Of a stretch of 64,000 bases of DNA, positions 49,947-56,864 are shown in pieces (the first letter of the stretch is position 1; each line of letters begins with the position of its first letter). The position numbers and the translations under genes were made by a program. Below the pieces are notes generated by a model. The model did no database searches. It was not told the DNA's origin and was given only the letters and a program-made list of their open reading frames with translations. The DNA lies in assembly GCF_018413605.1 (NCBI RefSeq), contig NZ_JAHCDN010000001.1, forward strand, positions 1,178,001 through 1,242,000, written 5' to 3'. The stretch is from Variovorax sp. PCZ-1. GTDB taxonomy: Bacteria; Pseudomonadota; Gammaproteobacteria; Burkholderiales; Burkholderiaceae_C.

Positions 49947-50184
49947 TTGGGCTCGCCTGAAAGCTGGTGCAGCGCCAAAGCTGAGCTCTCGTGCGCACCC
50001 CGAAGCAGAAGTCAAACACATCGTGCGTGGCCTAGTACGCAAAGGCCTTCAGCCAATGCCTTCCAAAGCGTCTATCTCGCTGCGGGTGGATCAAGATGTG
50101 CTTGAATGGTTCAAGTCACAGGGCTCTGGGTATCAAACACGCATCAATACGGTACTGCGGGCGTTTCGGGATGCTTCGGTTTAA
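49870..50184 (+). CDS. brnA: BrnA-family antitoxin
   Basis: The protein has 104 residues from ATG 49870, which has GGAG seven bases upstream; ATG 49909 is an alternative giving 91 residues. The ribbon-helix-helix DNA-binding domain is at the C-terminus: ISLRVDQDVLEWFKSQGSGY then QTRINTVLRAFRD. With the chosen start it overlaps brnT by 77 bases in another frame, longer than the usual overlap for the pair. Confidence 0.88.
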   Translation: MKSASSHSAKPPKMKPTSTTKPSKTDWARLKAGAAPKLSSRAHPEAEVKHIVRGLVRKGLQPMPSKASISLRVDQDVLEWFKSQGSGYQTRINTVLRAFRDASV

Positions 50185-50198
50185 AGAAAATCTGTTGT

Positions 50199-50585
50199 AT
50201 GGAAACAATATCTACTGTCATCTCTTGGATTGCTGCAAATTTACCCGCGCTGAGTGCCCTAGGCGCAGCTTGCGGATTCTTGTGGACAATTTATCAATTT
50301 TTGCTTGTCAGAGGAAGAGAGTCAGCGGCTAGAGAATTCGAGGTATTCCATCGTCTTGTGAAGGAGCTGGTAGAGCCTGACGAAAAGACAGGGGTTCTCT
50401 ACATTGATCGACAAGCGGCAGTAGCCTTTGAGTTGAGACATTTTTCTCGCTATCACGAATTTACGGAGCGGCTATTGAAGTCATTCCTGCATAAATGCGA
50501 ACAGGATCAGGAGAATTTAGGTAAACATGCGATGTTGTTGGAAGAGATGAGGCAAACGATTGCATTTATCGAAAAGAAGGGTTGA
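50199..50585 (+). CDS. Small single-span membrane protein, unknown
   Basis: The 128-residue protein starts METISTVISWIAANLPALSA. One membrane helix (residues about 10-38, with LSALGAACGFLWTIYQFLLV) leads to a soluble helical tail. The tail (EFEVFHRLVKELVEPD, LLKSFLHKCEQDQENLGKHA) recalls small membrane proteins of accessory regions. The codon use is more AT-rich than the neighbours. It begins 14 bases after brnA, but no shared function can be claimed. Confidence 0.65.
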   Translation: METISTVISWIAANLPALSALGAACGFLWTIYQFLLVRGRESAAREFEVFHRLVKELVEPDEKTGVLYIDRQAAVAFELRHFSRYHEFTERLLKSFLHKCEQDQENLGKHAMLLEEMRQTIAFIEKKG

Positions 50586-50671
50586 TTATTAGCATGCATA
50601 GTTATGCAAACCCGTTCATAACTCGCATCTCCGCATAGCCTTGGCATTTCACTGCACCTAAGATCGGCGCA

Positions 50672-51385
50672 GTGAATTCTCTCCAGCAAAGTTTTTCTTC
50701 CGCGCTCTCGCTCGTGCTCTCGAGTGATGCGCAGCTATGGGCGATTATTGGGCGGTCGCTGGCTGTGAGTGGTTTGGCTACTTTGTTGGGTTTTGCGCTT
50801 GGGGCGGCTCTGGGGGCTTGGCTGGCTGTTAGCCGATTTACGGGGCGGGGGGCTGTGATTGCTCTGCTGAATGCTTTGCTGGCGCTGCCATCCGTTGTCG
50901 TTGGGCTTTTGGTGTATTTGCTGCTGTCGCGCAGCGGGCCGCTCGGGTTTCTGGGCTGGCTGTTTTCGTTCAAGGCGATGGTGTTGGCGCAATCGCTATT
51001 GGTGTTGCCGATTGTGGCGGCTTGGGTGCGGCAGGCTTTGGAAGATGCGGATCGAAGCCACGGGGAGCAAATTGTGGCGATGGGGGCAGAGCATGGGATG
51101 AGAGGTTTGCTGTTGCTTCTGGATGAGCGCTTTGTGTTGCTCACGATTGCGATTGCCGCTTTTGGCCGCGCGATTGCTGAGGTGGGCGCGGTGATGATTG
51201 TGGGTGGGAATATTGATGGCTTCACGCGGGTGATGACCACCGCCATTGCGCTGGAGACGAGCAAAGGGGATTTGCCGCTGGCGCTTGGCCTCGGGCTGGT
51301 GTTGATGGGGATCGTGCTAGGGCTGAATGCACTCGTGGCCTTGATCAAGAGCTGGCGTGAACAGCGCGAGCTGATGGCGCTATGA
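50672..51385 (+). CDS. tupB: Tungstate ABC transporter permease
   Basis: The 237-residue inner-membrane permease has about five helices. The permease loop EQIVAMGAEHGMRGLLLLLD and AIAAFGRAIAEVGAVMIVGG match TupB. GTG start at 50672 (MNSLQQSFSSALSLVL); no closer ATG gives the right N-terminus. First gene of tupBCA. A GTTCGCCCTGAGC repeat separates it from tupC. Confidence 0.9.
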   Translation: MNSLQQSFSSALSLVLSSDAQLWAIIGRSLAVSGLATLLGFALGAALGAWLAVSRFTGRGAVIALLNALLALPSVVVGLLVYLLLSRSGPLGFLGWLFSFKAMVLAQSLLVLPIVAAWVRQALEDADRSHGEQIVAMGAEHGMRGLLLLLDERFVLLTIAIAAFGRAIAEVGAVMIVGGNIDGFTRVMTTAIALETSKGDLPLALGLGLVLMGIVLGLNALVALIKSWREQRELMAL

Positions 51386-51407
51386 ATACTTTTGCTCCTC
51401 ATATCGA

Positions 51408-51493
51408 GCCGTTCGCCCTGAGCTTGTCGAAGGGCTTGCGAGGGCTTCGCCTCTTCAACAAGCTCAGGACGGGCCAAGCTCAGCCCGAACGGG
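51408..51493. repeat. GTTCGCCCTGAGC dispersed repeat between tupB and tupC
   Basis: CCGTTCGCCCTGAGCTTGTC then GAAGGGC, with partly inverted TTCAACAAGCTCAGGACGG and AGCTCAGCCCGAACGGG. This belongs to a repeat class I recognise from many proteobacteria (typical: a GTTCAGGCTGAGC element pointing at GAAGGCC). It can form a long hairpin in the tup mRNA. Confidence 0.75.
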
Positions 51494-51512
51494 AGCACAT
51501 CAAGCGAAGAGT

Positions 51513-52190
51513 ATGAGCAAGACCGCACCCGTTTTGATTAGCTTGAAAGATGTGAGCATGCAGCTTGGCCGTGTGCAGGCTTTGCAGGGTTTGAATTTCA
51601 GCATCGCGCAAGGTGAGGCTGTGGCGCTCGTCGGCGCGAATGGCAGTGGCAAGAGCACGCTGCTTCGTTTGATGCAAGGGCTGATCCAGCCTACGCAGGG
51701 CAGCGTGACCCAAGCGGATTTAGCTGCCCAGGCCTTCGTCTTCCAAAAGCCTTGGATGCTGCGCACCACGGTGCTGGCCAATGTGGCGCTCGCCGCTTGG
51801 CTGCGCGGCAGCAAGTGGAGCGATGCAAAGCAGGCTGCAACTGAAGCCTTGCAGCAAGTGGATTTATTGACCCTGGCGCAGCACCCCGCGCGCACGCTCT
51901 CGGGCGGGCAGCAGCAGCGCCTGGCCGTGGCGCGCGCCTGCGTGAGCCAGCCGCGGCTTCTCTTGCTGGATGAGCCTACGGCGAGCCTCGCCCCCGCCTC
52001 CAAGCGCGAGCTGGAGGCGCTGATGGCCAGCTTCAAAAGCCAAGGTATGACGCTGATCTTCTCTAGCCACAACCTCGGTCAAGTCAAGCGCTTAGCGACG
52101 CGTGTGATTGCGCTGGATCAGGGCGCGGTGGTATTTGACGGCCATCCCGATGCATTCTTTGCGCACTCTTTACCGGAGCATCTTTTATGA
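51513..52190 (+). CDS. tupC: Tungstate ABC transporter ATP-binding protein
   Basis: The 225-residue ATPase has Walker [18 protein letters not shown], signature LSGGQQQRLAVARAC and Walker B LLLLDEPTASL. It overlaps tupA by four bases. It energises tungstate or molybdate import; TupA decides the specificity. Confidence 0.92.
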   Translation: MSKTAPVLISLKDVSMQLGRVQALQGLNFSIAQGEAVALVGANGSGKSTLLRLMQGLIQPTQGSVTQADLAAQAFVFQKPWMLRTTVLANVALAAWLRGSKWSDAKQAATEALQQVDLLTLAQHPARTLSGGQQQRLAVARACVSQPRLLLLDEPTASLAPASKRELEALMASFKSQGMTLIFSSHNLGQVKRLATRVIALDQGAVVFDGHPDAFFAHSLPEHLL

Positions 52191-53047
52191 TATTTTTTAA
52201 ACGAAATTGGCCTATCGCCGGCATAGAATCTGCGCAAGCAGCTATCAAATTAATAGTGGGTGGCGCAGCGCTTCTCGCGCTATGCACACCTGCCTGGGCG
52301 CAGCAGATCACCATGGCCTCCACCACATCTACCGAGCAATCGGGTTTGTTTGGCGCGTTGCTGCCTGATTTCAAGAAAGCCACGGGCATCGACATCAAAG
52401 TGGTCGCGCTCGGCACAGGCCAAGCGCTCGATATGGCGCGGCGCGGCGATGCAGATGTGCTTTTCGTGCATGATCGAGCGGCTGAAGAAAAATTCGTTGC
52501 CGAAGGCTTTGGCGTGAAGCGCTTTCCTGTGATGTACAACGATTTCGTTTTGATTGGGCCCAAGGCTGATCCCGCCAAAATTTCAGGGCTCAACATCGTG
52601 GGTGCTTTGAAAAATATTCGCGGTAGCAACGCCAGCTTCATCTCTCGCGGAGACAAATCAGGCACGCATGCTGCAGAGCTGCGCTATTGGGCAGAAGCCG
52701 ATCTATTCAAGTTGCCCAATCAAAAAGGCACAGGTTACAGGGAATGCGGCTGCGGCATGGGCCCAGCGCTCAACATCGCCGCCAGCAGCGGCGCTTACGT
52801 GCTCGCAGACCGCGGCACTTGGCTCAATTTCAAAAACCGCGCCGATCTTACCGTGCTCGTCGAAGGCGATGCCCGCCTCTTCAACCAATACGGCGTCATG
52901 GTGGTGAACCCCGCCAAGCATCCGCATGTGAAATCACAAGATGCCCAGCGCTTTGTGGATTGGGTGATCTCCCCCGCAGGCCAAGCCAGCATCGCGGCTT
53001 ACAAAATCGGCGGCGAGCAGGTGTTTTTTCCTAATGCTGCTAAATAG
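52187..53047 (+). CDS. tupA: Tungstate-binding periplasmic protein
   Basis: The 286-residue substrate-binding protein has TTSTEQSGLFGALLPDFKKA, the oxyanion-binding loop typical of TupA, and FISRGDKSGTHAAELRYW. The signal peptide (cleavage near AWAQ, residue 39) is unusually long because a palindromic repeat encodes its N-region, IAGIESAQAAIKLI. Tungstate or molybdate uptake would supply the molybdenum hydroxylase encoded at 35979-38656, which is an inference from co-occurrence. Confidence 0.92.
   Translation: MIFFKRNWPIAGIESAQAAIKLIVGGAALLALCTPAWAQQITMASTTSTEQSGLFGALLPDFKKATGIDIKVVALGTGQALDMARRGDADVLFVHDRAAEEKFVAEGFGVKRFPVMYNDFVLIGPKADPAKISGLNIVGALKNIRGSNASFISRGDKSGTHAAELRYWAEADLFKLPNQKGTGYRECGCGMGPALNIAASSGAYVLADRGTWLNFKNRADLTVLVEGDARLFNQYGVMVVNPAKHPHVKSQDAQRFVDWVISPAGQASIAAYKIGGEQVFFPNAAK
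52206..52258. repeat. Palindromic repeat copy 13, in the tupA signal peptide
   Basis: TTGGCCTATCGCCGGCATAG then AATCTGCGCAAGCAGCTATC then AAATTAATAG. It is read PIAGIESAQAAIKLI. Confidence 0.9.
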
Positions 53048-53113
53048 CTAAATAGCTGAATGCATCTTGCAAAGCTGCAAGATGCTACGGATCAAGATGA
53101 TTTCAGTCTCTAG

Positions 53114-53155
53114 AGCTTATAGAATCTGCGCAAAGCGCTATTAAATCAGTAGCAT
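53114..53155. repeat. Palindromic repeat copy 14, downstream of tupA
   Basis: GAGCTTATAGAATCTGCGCA then AAGCGCTATTAAATCAGTAG. Non-coding, between tupA and the small ORF pair. Confidence 0.8.
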
Positions 53156-53191
53156 ATTGCTTGACGGCAGGACACTGCAGCGATAGATCAG

Positions 53192-53272
53192 TTAGCATTT
53201 GGCACCCGCCGTCACCAAGAGCCAAGCGGTGGCCAAGATCAGCGCTCCAGAATCACGCCGAAGGAAATTCAT
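53192..53272 (-). CDS. Possible 26-residue hydrophobic small protein
   Basis: ATG 53272 with GGAG nine bases upstream encodes 26 residues, starting MNFLRRDSGALILATAWLL and containing one short membrane-like stretch. Its ATG overlaps the stop of the preceding 40-residue ORF (ATGA), so translation could be coupled. No homologue is recognised; the stretch could also be non-coding remnant. Confidence 0.4.
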   Translation of the reverse strand: MNFLRRDSGALILATAWLLVTAGAKC

Positions 53273-53391
53273 TGCGGTGCTCCTGCATCGGTGAGCGCTT
53301 CACCATAGACCATAAGCGAAATGCCTGCCCAACAAGCCGCATCACGAATCGCTTCCATCTCGGCATCAGCGCTAGGGGCGGAAAGCCTCAC
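53269..53391 (-). CDS. Possible 40-residue small protein coupled to the OYE gene
   Basis: A GTG at 53391-53389 overlaps the stop codon of the Old Yellow Enzyme gene (GTGA) and opens 40 residues containing SADAEMEAIRDAACWAGISL. An internal ATG at the M of EMEAIRD could be the actual start (29 residues). It ends with a stop that overlaps the next tiny ORF. Coupled overlaps on both sides are the evidence; no homologue is recognised. Confidence 0.4.
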   Translation of the reverse strand: MRLSAPSADAEMEAIRDAACWAGISLMVYGEALTDAGAPQ

Positions 53392-54455
53392 GCTGCCACC
53401 AGCGCAGGGTAATCCGTGTAGCCCTTCGCGCCGGGTGTGTAGAAGGTCGATGAATCGGGCGCATTGAGTGCGGCTTTGGCGGCGATGCGCTCGGGCAGGT
53501 CGGGGTTGGCGAGGAAGGCGGTGCCGAAGGCCACGGCGTCGAGCTTGCCTGCTGAAATAGCGGCTTCGGCTTCATCGCTCTTGTAGCCCATGTTGCCAAT
53601 GAGTACGCCTTTGTATTTCTCGCGGGCTACTGTCATCACATCAGCTTGTTGCAGGCCGAAAAAGTCTGCGCGCATCAGGTGCAGGTAGGCGAGGTTGAAA
53701 GCATTGAGCTTGTCAGCGAGGAAGCTCGTTAAGGCCACGGGGTCGCTGTCTTTCATGCTGTTGTAGCTGTTGAGCGGCGAGAGGCGCAGGCCCACGCGAT
53801 CTGAGCCAATGGCGTTTGACACGGCGGTGAGCACCTCCAACAAAAAGCGCGCGCGGTTGTCCATGGAGCCGCCATAGGCATCGGTGCGCTGGTTGGAGCC
53901 ATCGCGCAGGAATTGATCGATCAAATAGCCATTGGCGCCATGCACCTCCACGCCATCAAAGCCAGCGGCCATGGCGTTTTGAGCGGCTTGCGCAAATGCC
54001 GCCACAATGGGCGCAATCTCTTCCAAACTCAGCGCATGCGGCACAGCTTGCGGCACCTTGCCGGCGGGCGTTTGAATGTCGCCTTCAATGGCGATGGCGC
54101 TGCTAGAAACGGTGCGGTGCCCGCCATTGAGATCAGGATGCGCGGCGCGGCCAGCGTGCCAGATTTGCATGAAGATGCGCCCGCCTTTGGCATGCACGGC
54201 AGAGGTCGTCTTCTTCCAGCCTTCGATCTGCGCGGCAGAGTAAATGCCCGGCTCGGCATAGAAAGCCGAGGTGTGCTCTTGCACCATGGTGCATTCCGTG
54301 GTCAGCAAGCCGCCGCTGGCGCGCTGCGCGTAATACTCGGCCATCAAATCATTGGGCATATGCTCCGCACCAGCGCGGGTGCGCGTGAGCGGGGCGAGGA
54401 TGATGCGATTGGGCAGCGTGAGCGCGCCGAGCTTGAGCGGATTGAAGAGTGACAT
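53388..54455 (-). CDS. Old Yellow Enzyme-family flavin oxidoreductase
   Basis: The 355-residue FMN enzyme reduces activated alkenes or nitro groups with NAD(P)H. It starts at MSLFNPLKLGALTLPNRIIL (54455) because the upstream extension to 54512 is not OYE-like. The substrate-binding His and Asn are in DGVEVHGANGYLIDQFLRDG. Other markers: APLTRTRAGAEHMPND, VGLRLSPLNSYNSMKDSDPV and the C-terminal GAKGYTDYP. Overlapping small ORFs follow on the same strand. Confidence 0.93.
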   Translation of the reverse strand: MSLFNPLKLGALTLPNRIILAPLTRTRAGAEHMPNDLMAEYYAQRASGGLLTTECTMVQEHTSAFYAEPGIYSAAQIEGWKKTTSAVHAKGGRIFMQIWHAGRAAHPDLNGGHRTVSSSAIAIEGDIQTPAGKVPQAVPHALSLEEIAPIVAAFAQAAQNAMAAGFDGVEVHGANGYLIDQFLRDGSNQRTDAYGGSMDNRARFLLEVLTAVSNAIGSDRVGLRLSPLNSYNSMKDSDPVALTSFLADKLNAFNLAYLHLMRADFFGLQQADVMTVAREKYKGVLIGNMGYKSDEAEAAISAGKLDAVAFGTAFLANPDLPERIAAKAALNAPDSSTFYTPGAKGYTDYPALVAA

Positions 54456-54563
54456 AAAGGGGAAATGAGAAGAGGGGAGAACAGAAATCAGACTGAGGCC
54501 GCACGATAACACCCGCCGCCTAAGCTTGCTCGGGCAAGGTTACTCAAGGCACTGAATTTTAAG

Positions 54564-54622
54564 AAAAATCGGCACTCCGCCGGCATGGAATCTGCGCAGA
54601 GTGCTATTGAATATATAGCATC
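54564..54622. repeat. Palindromic repeat copy 15
   Basis: AAAATCGGCACTCCGCCGGC then ATGGAATCTGCGCAGAGTGC then TATTGAATATATAGC. Intergenic, between the OYE gene and the HEPN gene. Confidence 0.85.
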
Positions 54623-54652
54623 ACGATTTTTAAATGCCTAGTTCGCAGTCTC

Positions 54653-55063
54653 TCACTTGGCTGCTAGCGCAACGCTCACCGCTTCGGCTGCACGAATCAA
54701 ATCATTGACCAGCCGCTCATCGATATCCAGCATGCCTTCGTATTCACCGAGATTGCGAGTGTTGTGGCACTTATCGAGCACACGCCACACTTCAGGGCCG
54801 AGGCCAAGCGTGTGCGGTAAAACTTGGAAGACGATATAGCGATGATTGGAGCGATAGCCCAAGCGGCGCAATGCCGCCAAGCACAGCGCATGAGCGGCGT
54901 TGTATGCCAGATCAAACCGGCTCTCCAGAGCTAGCGAGGCATTCCGAGCATCATGCAAACGCGCAAGACCGCTGCGCACTAAGCCTGCAAGCTCATCCGC
55001 GTCAGGCGGCTCGGCTTGCATGGGCTTGCCTGCGCCGCAGAGATTGTTTAAAGCATCACTCAT
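54653..55063 (-). CDS. HEPN-like protein of an MNT/HEPN pair
   Basis: The 136-residue helical protein (LVRSGLARLHDARNASLALE, SRFDLAYNAAHALCLAALRR, GYRSNHRYIVFQVLPHTLGL) resembles HEPN proteins encoded next to minimal nucleotidyltransferases. The motif region reads KCHNTRNLGEYEG; the usual R-x4-6-H ribonuclease motif is not intact (Arg-Asn is followed by Glu-Tyr), so RNase activity is uncertain. It starts 31 bases after the nucleotidyltransferase gene, likely as the toxin-side gene of the pair. Confidence 0.7.
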   Translation of the reverse strand: MSDALNNLCGAGKPMQAEPPDADELAGLVRSGLARLHDARNASLALESRFDLAYNAAHALCLAALRRLGYRSNHRYIVFQVLPHTLGLGPEVWRVLDKCHNTRNLGEYEGMLDIDERLVNDLIRAAEAVSVALAAK

Positions 55064-55094
55064 AACTGTATTATTGTACAGTCATCGAGCGCAA

Positions 55095-55727
55095 TCAAGT
55101 GGATGTTTCGTTCAAAACCAATTCCCGCTCCGAGCCCAGCAGCCATATCTTCTGCTGCTCCAACACTCGCTTGATAAACACGCGATCTTGCGCTACGCGG
55201 CGAGTGAATTCAGCCGGCGTATAGAGCGTTGGGTTCACAGGGCGGGCAAGGCTCGCAGCAGCGCCTTCCAGCGCAGCAAATGCTTCTGCATAAGAAAGCG
55301 TCTCACTCACCATCATCACATCTACATCGCTGCTCGCGCCCGCCGTTTGCTTAGCCACCGAGCCATAGACAAACGCGCCGCTGATCTGCGCTGCCAGCGG
55401 TAGTAGCGCCGCGCGCAACACATCGGCCAGCCCAGAAGTCTTCAGCACCAAGCCATGCAGCTCGGCATACACTGGCGAAGCGCTGTTAGCCTGATAGTGG
55501 CGCTGATTGCCCACGCGTGTGACAGTGAGCAGCCCCGCCTCCGAGAGCGCCGCCAGCTCCCGCTGCACCGCCCCCGAGCCAGACTGCGCTAGCGCAATCA
55601 CCTCATTCGCATAAAAGCTCCGCTCCGCCCGCCCAAACAGCAGCGCCAGCACCCGCTGCCGCACCAAAGGGAAAAGCGCATCACTGATGGAAAGCGGTGT
55701 GTCTTCTGAGGCTTCTAAAATACCCAT
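55095..55727 (-). CDS. Winged-helix / minimal nucleotidyltransferase protein (MNT)
   Basis: About 210 residues from ATG 55727; a TTG at 55748 would add seven residues. The N-terminal winged helix (residues 15-85: NEVIALAQSGSGAVQRELAAL, GLLTVTRVGNQRHYQAN) is fused to an NTase domain with GSVAKQTAGASSDVDVMMV, the G-S-x8-11-D-x-D catalytic motif. Such proteins pair with HEPN as toxin-antitoxin units, the MNT side modifying the HEPN partner in studied cases. The start codon sits inside the first of two operator-like palindromes, and no Shine-Dalgarno is visible. Confidence 0.85.
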   Translation of the reverse strand: MGILEASEDTPLSISDALFPLVRQRVLALLFGRAERSFYANEVIALAQSGSGAVQRELAALSEAGLLTVTRVGNQRHYQANSASPVYAELHGLVLKTSGLADVLRAALLPLAAQISGAFVYGSVAKQTAGASSDVDVMMVSETLSYAEAFAALEGAAASLARPVNPTLYTPAEFTRRVAQDRVFIKRVLEQQKIWLLGSERELVLNETST

Positions 55728-55755
55728 AATGGGTTTTATTATACCCAAATTGGGT
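55722..55755 (-). promoter_or_regulatory. Twin operators and -10 box for the MNT/HEPN pair
   Basis: ACCCATAATGGGT (55722-55734) and ACCCAAATTGGGT (55743-55755) are palindromes whose centres are 21 bases apart, two helical turns. A perfect TATAAT (minus strand, 55744-55739) lies between them, and the ATG follows 10 bases later, so the transcript may be leaderless. The winged helix of the MNT protein is the obvious candidate repressor. Confidence 0.65.
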
Positions 55756-55764
55756 TTAATTAAA

Positions 55765-56061
55765 TCAAGCGACTTTCTTCAAACTCAGCTTCACCGTATA
55801 GCCCAGCTTCGCAGCCACGTTCACCAGCGCATCCAACGTGAATTTCTCTGTGCGGCCTTTCACGAGATCGTTCATGCGCGGCTGCGTGATGCCAGCGAGC
55901 TTGGCGGCTTCGGCTTGGGTGATGCCAAGCTTGGCGATGATGCGGCGGATGTGGATCGTTAGGTCGGCGCGCAGCAAAAGGTTTTGCGCCTCTGCTTCGG
56001 GGAAGCCGAGGTCTCGAAAGACGTTGTCGCTGCCTGCGGTGATGCTTAGTTTTTTAATCAT
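55765..56061 (-). CDS. XRE-family regulator, HigA-like orphan
   Basis: The 98-residue protein has a central helix-turn-helix (IAKLGITQAEAAKLAGITQP, then RMNDLVKGRTEKFTLDALVN) as in XRE antitoxins that pair with RelE/HigB toxins. No toxin gene is adjacent upstream, where a repeat and the DUF924 gene lie. It may regulate or belong to the MNT/HEPN cassette. Confidence 0.82.
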   Translation of the reverse strand: MIKKLSITAGSDNVFRDLGFPEAEAQNLLLRADLTIHIRRIIAKLGITQAEAAKLAGITQPRMNDLVKGRTEKFTLDALVNVAAKLGYTVKLSLKKVA

Positions 56062-56181
56062 TTACAGAATTTTATATCTGTTCTGATAATCTTCAACTTC
56101 TAAGCCGCTGTGCTGAATACTGCTCGATCAATAGCCTTCTCTAAGGTTGCGTTTTGCAAGCTTAGACCATTGTTCTCAGAT

Positions 56182-56239
56182 CAAAATCGGCGTTTTACCG
56201 GCATAAAACCTGCGCGGAGCGCTACGCAATTTATAGCAA
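56182..56239. repeat. Palindromic repeat copy 16, after the DUF924 gene
   Basis: AAAATCGGCGTTTTACCGGC then ATAAAACCTGCGCGGAGCGC then TACGCAATTTATAGC. It lies directly downstream of the DUF924 gene. Confidence 0.75.
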
Positions 56240-56245
56240 AGCGCA

Positions 56246-56785
56246 TCAAAACCCAGACCCTGGCTCCTGCAAGAAAGCCAGCTCTTCGGCTGTGGATTCC
56301 CGCCCTAGGATTGCGTTGCGGTGGGGATAGCGGCCGAAGCGTTGGATGATGGCTTGGTGGCGCTGTTCGTAGCGCAGGGCATCTTCTAAGCCGGGCTGGG
56401 CAAACAGGCGCAGCGCCTCTTGGTGCACGGCCAGCGATTCGCTGTGCATATAGGGCATGTAGGCAAAGTGGCGCTCGCGCGTGGTGAGCTGCGCATCGCC
56501 ACCGCTGGCCACGAGCTCCTGCGCGAGGGCCAGAGCCAGCGCATCTTGCGCAAAGGCGCGCGGGGTGTCTCGCCACACATTGCGCGAAAACTGATCCAAC
56601 ACAATGATCTCCGCCAGCCGCCCGGAAGGCGAAGCCCGCCAGCCAAAAAGCTCACAGCGCGCCGCCGCTTCCAAAGTGGCCCCAAACCGCTGCGCAATCA
56701 ACGCATCCAGCGTCGCGTCTTTGGCGAAATGCTGTTTCTCGGTGAGTTCGGAGAACCAGAAGTGGAGGACAGAAGTAGAGTGCAT
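56246..56785 (-). CDS. DUF924 family protein
   Basis: The 179-residue protein is recognised from VLHFWFSELTEKQHFAKDAT, EIIVLDQFSRNVWRDTPRAF and the end FGRYPHRNAILGRESTAEEL. Known only as a conserved family, probably alpha-helical and TPR-like. No signal peptide. Stand-alone gene between a repeat and the AT-rich island. Confidence 0.88.
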   Translation of the reverse strand: MHSTSVLHFWFSELTEKQHFAKDATLDALIAQRFGATLEAAARCELFGWRASPSGRLAEIIVLDQFSRNVWRDTPRAFAQDALALALAQELVASGGDAQLTTRERHFAYMPYMHSESLAVHQEALRLFAQPGLEDALRYEQRHQAIIQRFGRYPHRNAILGRESTAEELAFLQEPGSGF

Positions 56786-56864
56786 TTATCTCACGAGTCC
56801 AGTCATTTCATAAACCTTTAACTATGATCTCAGAATACGCTTACTTCGAATACTACTTAGATCA

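Noticed and set aside
50602-51528. 308-residue open frame antisense to tupB
   Set aside because: Ser/Pro/Thr-rich low-complexity shadow of tupB, and its N-terminus is encoded by the GTTCGCCCTGAGC repeat.
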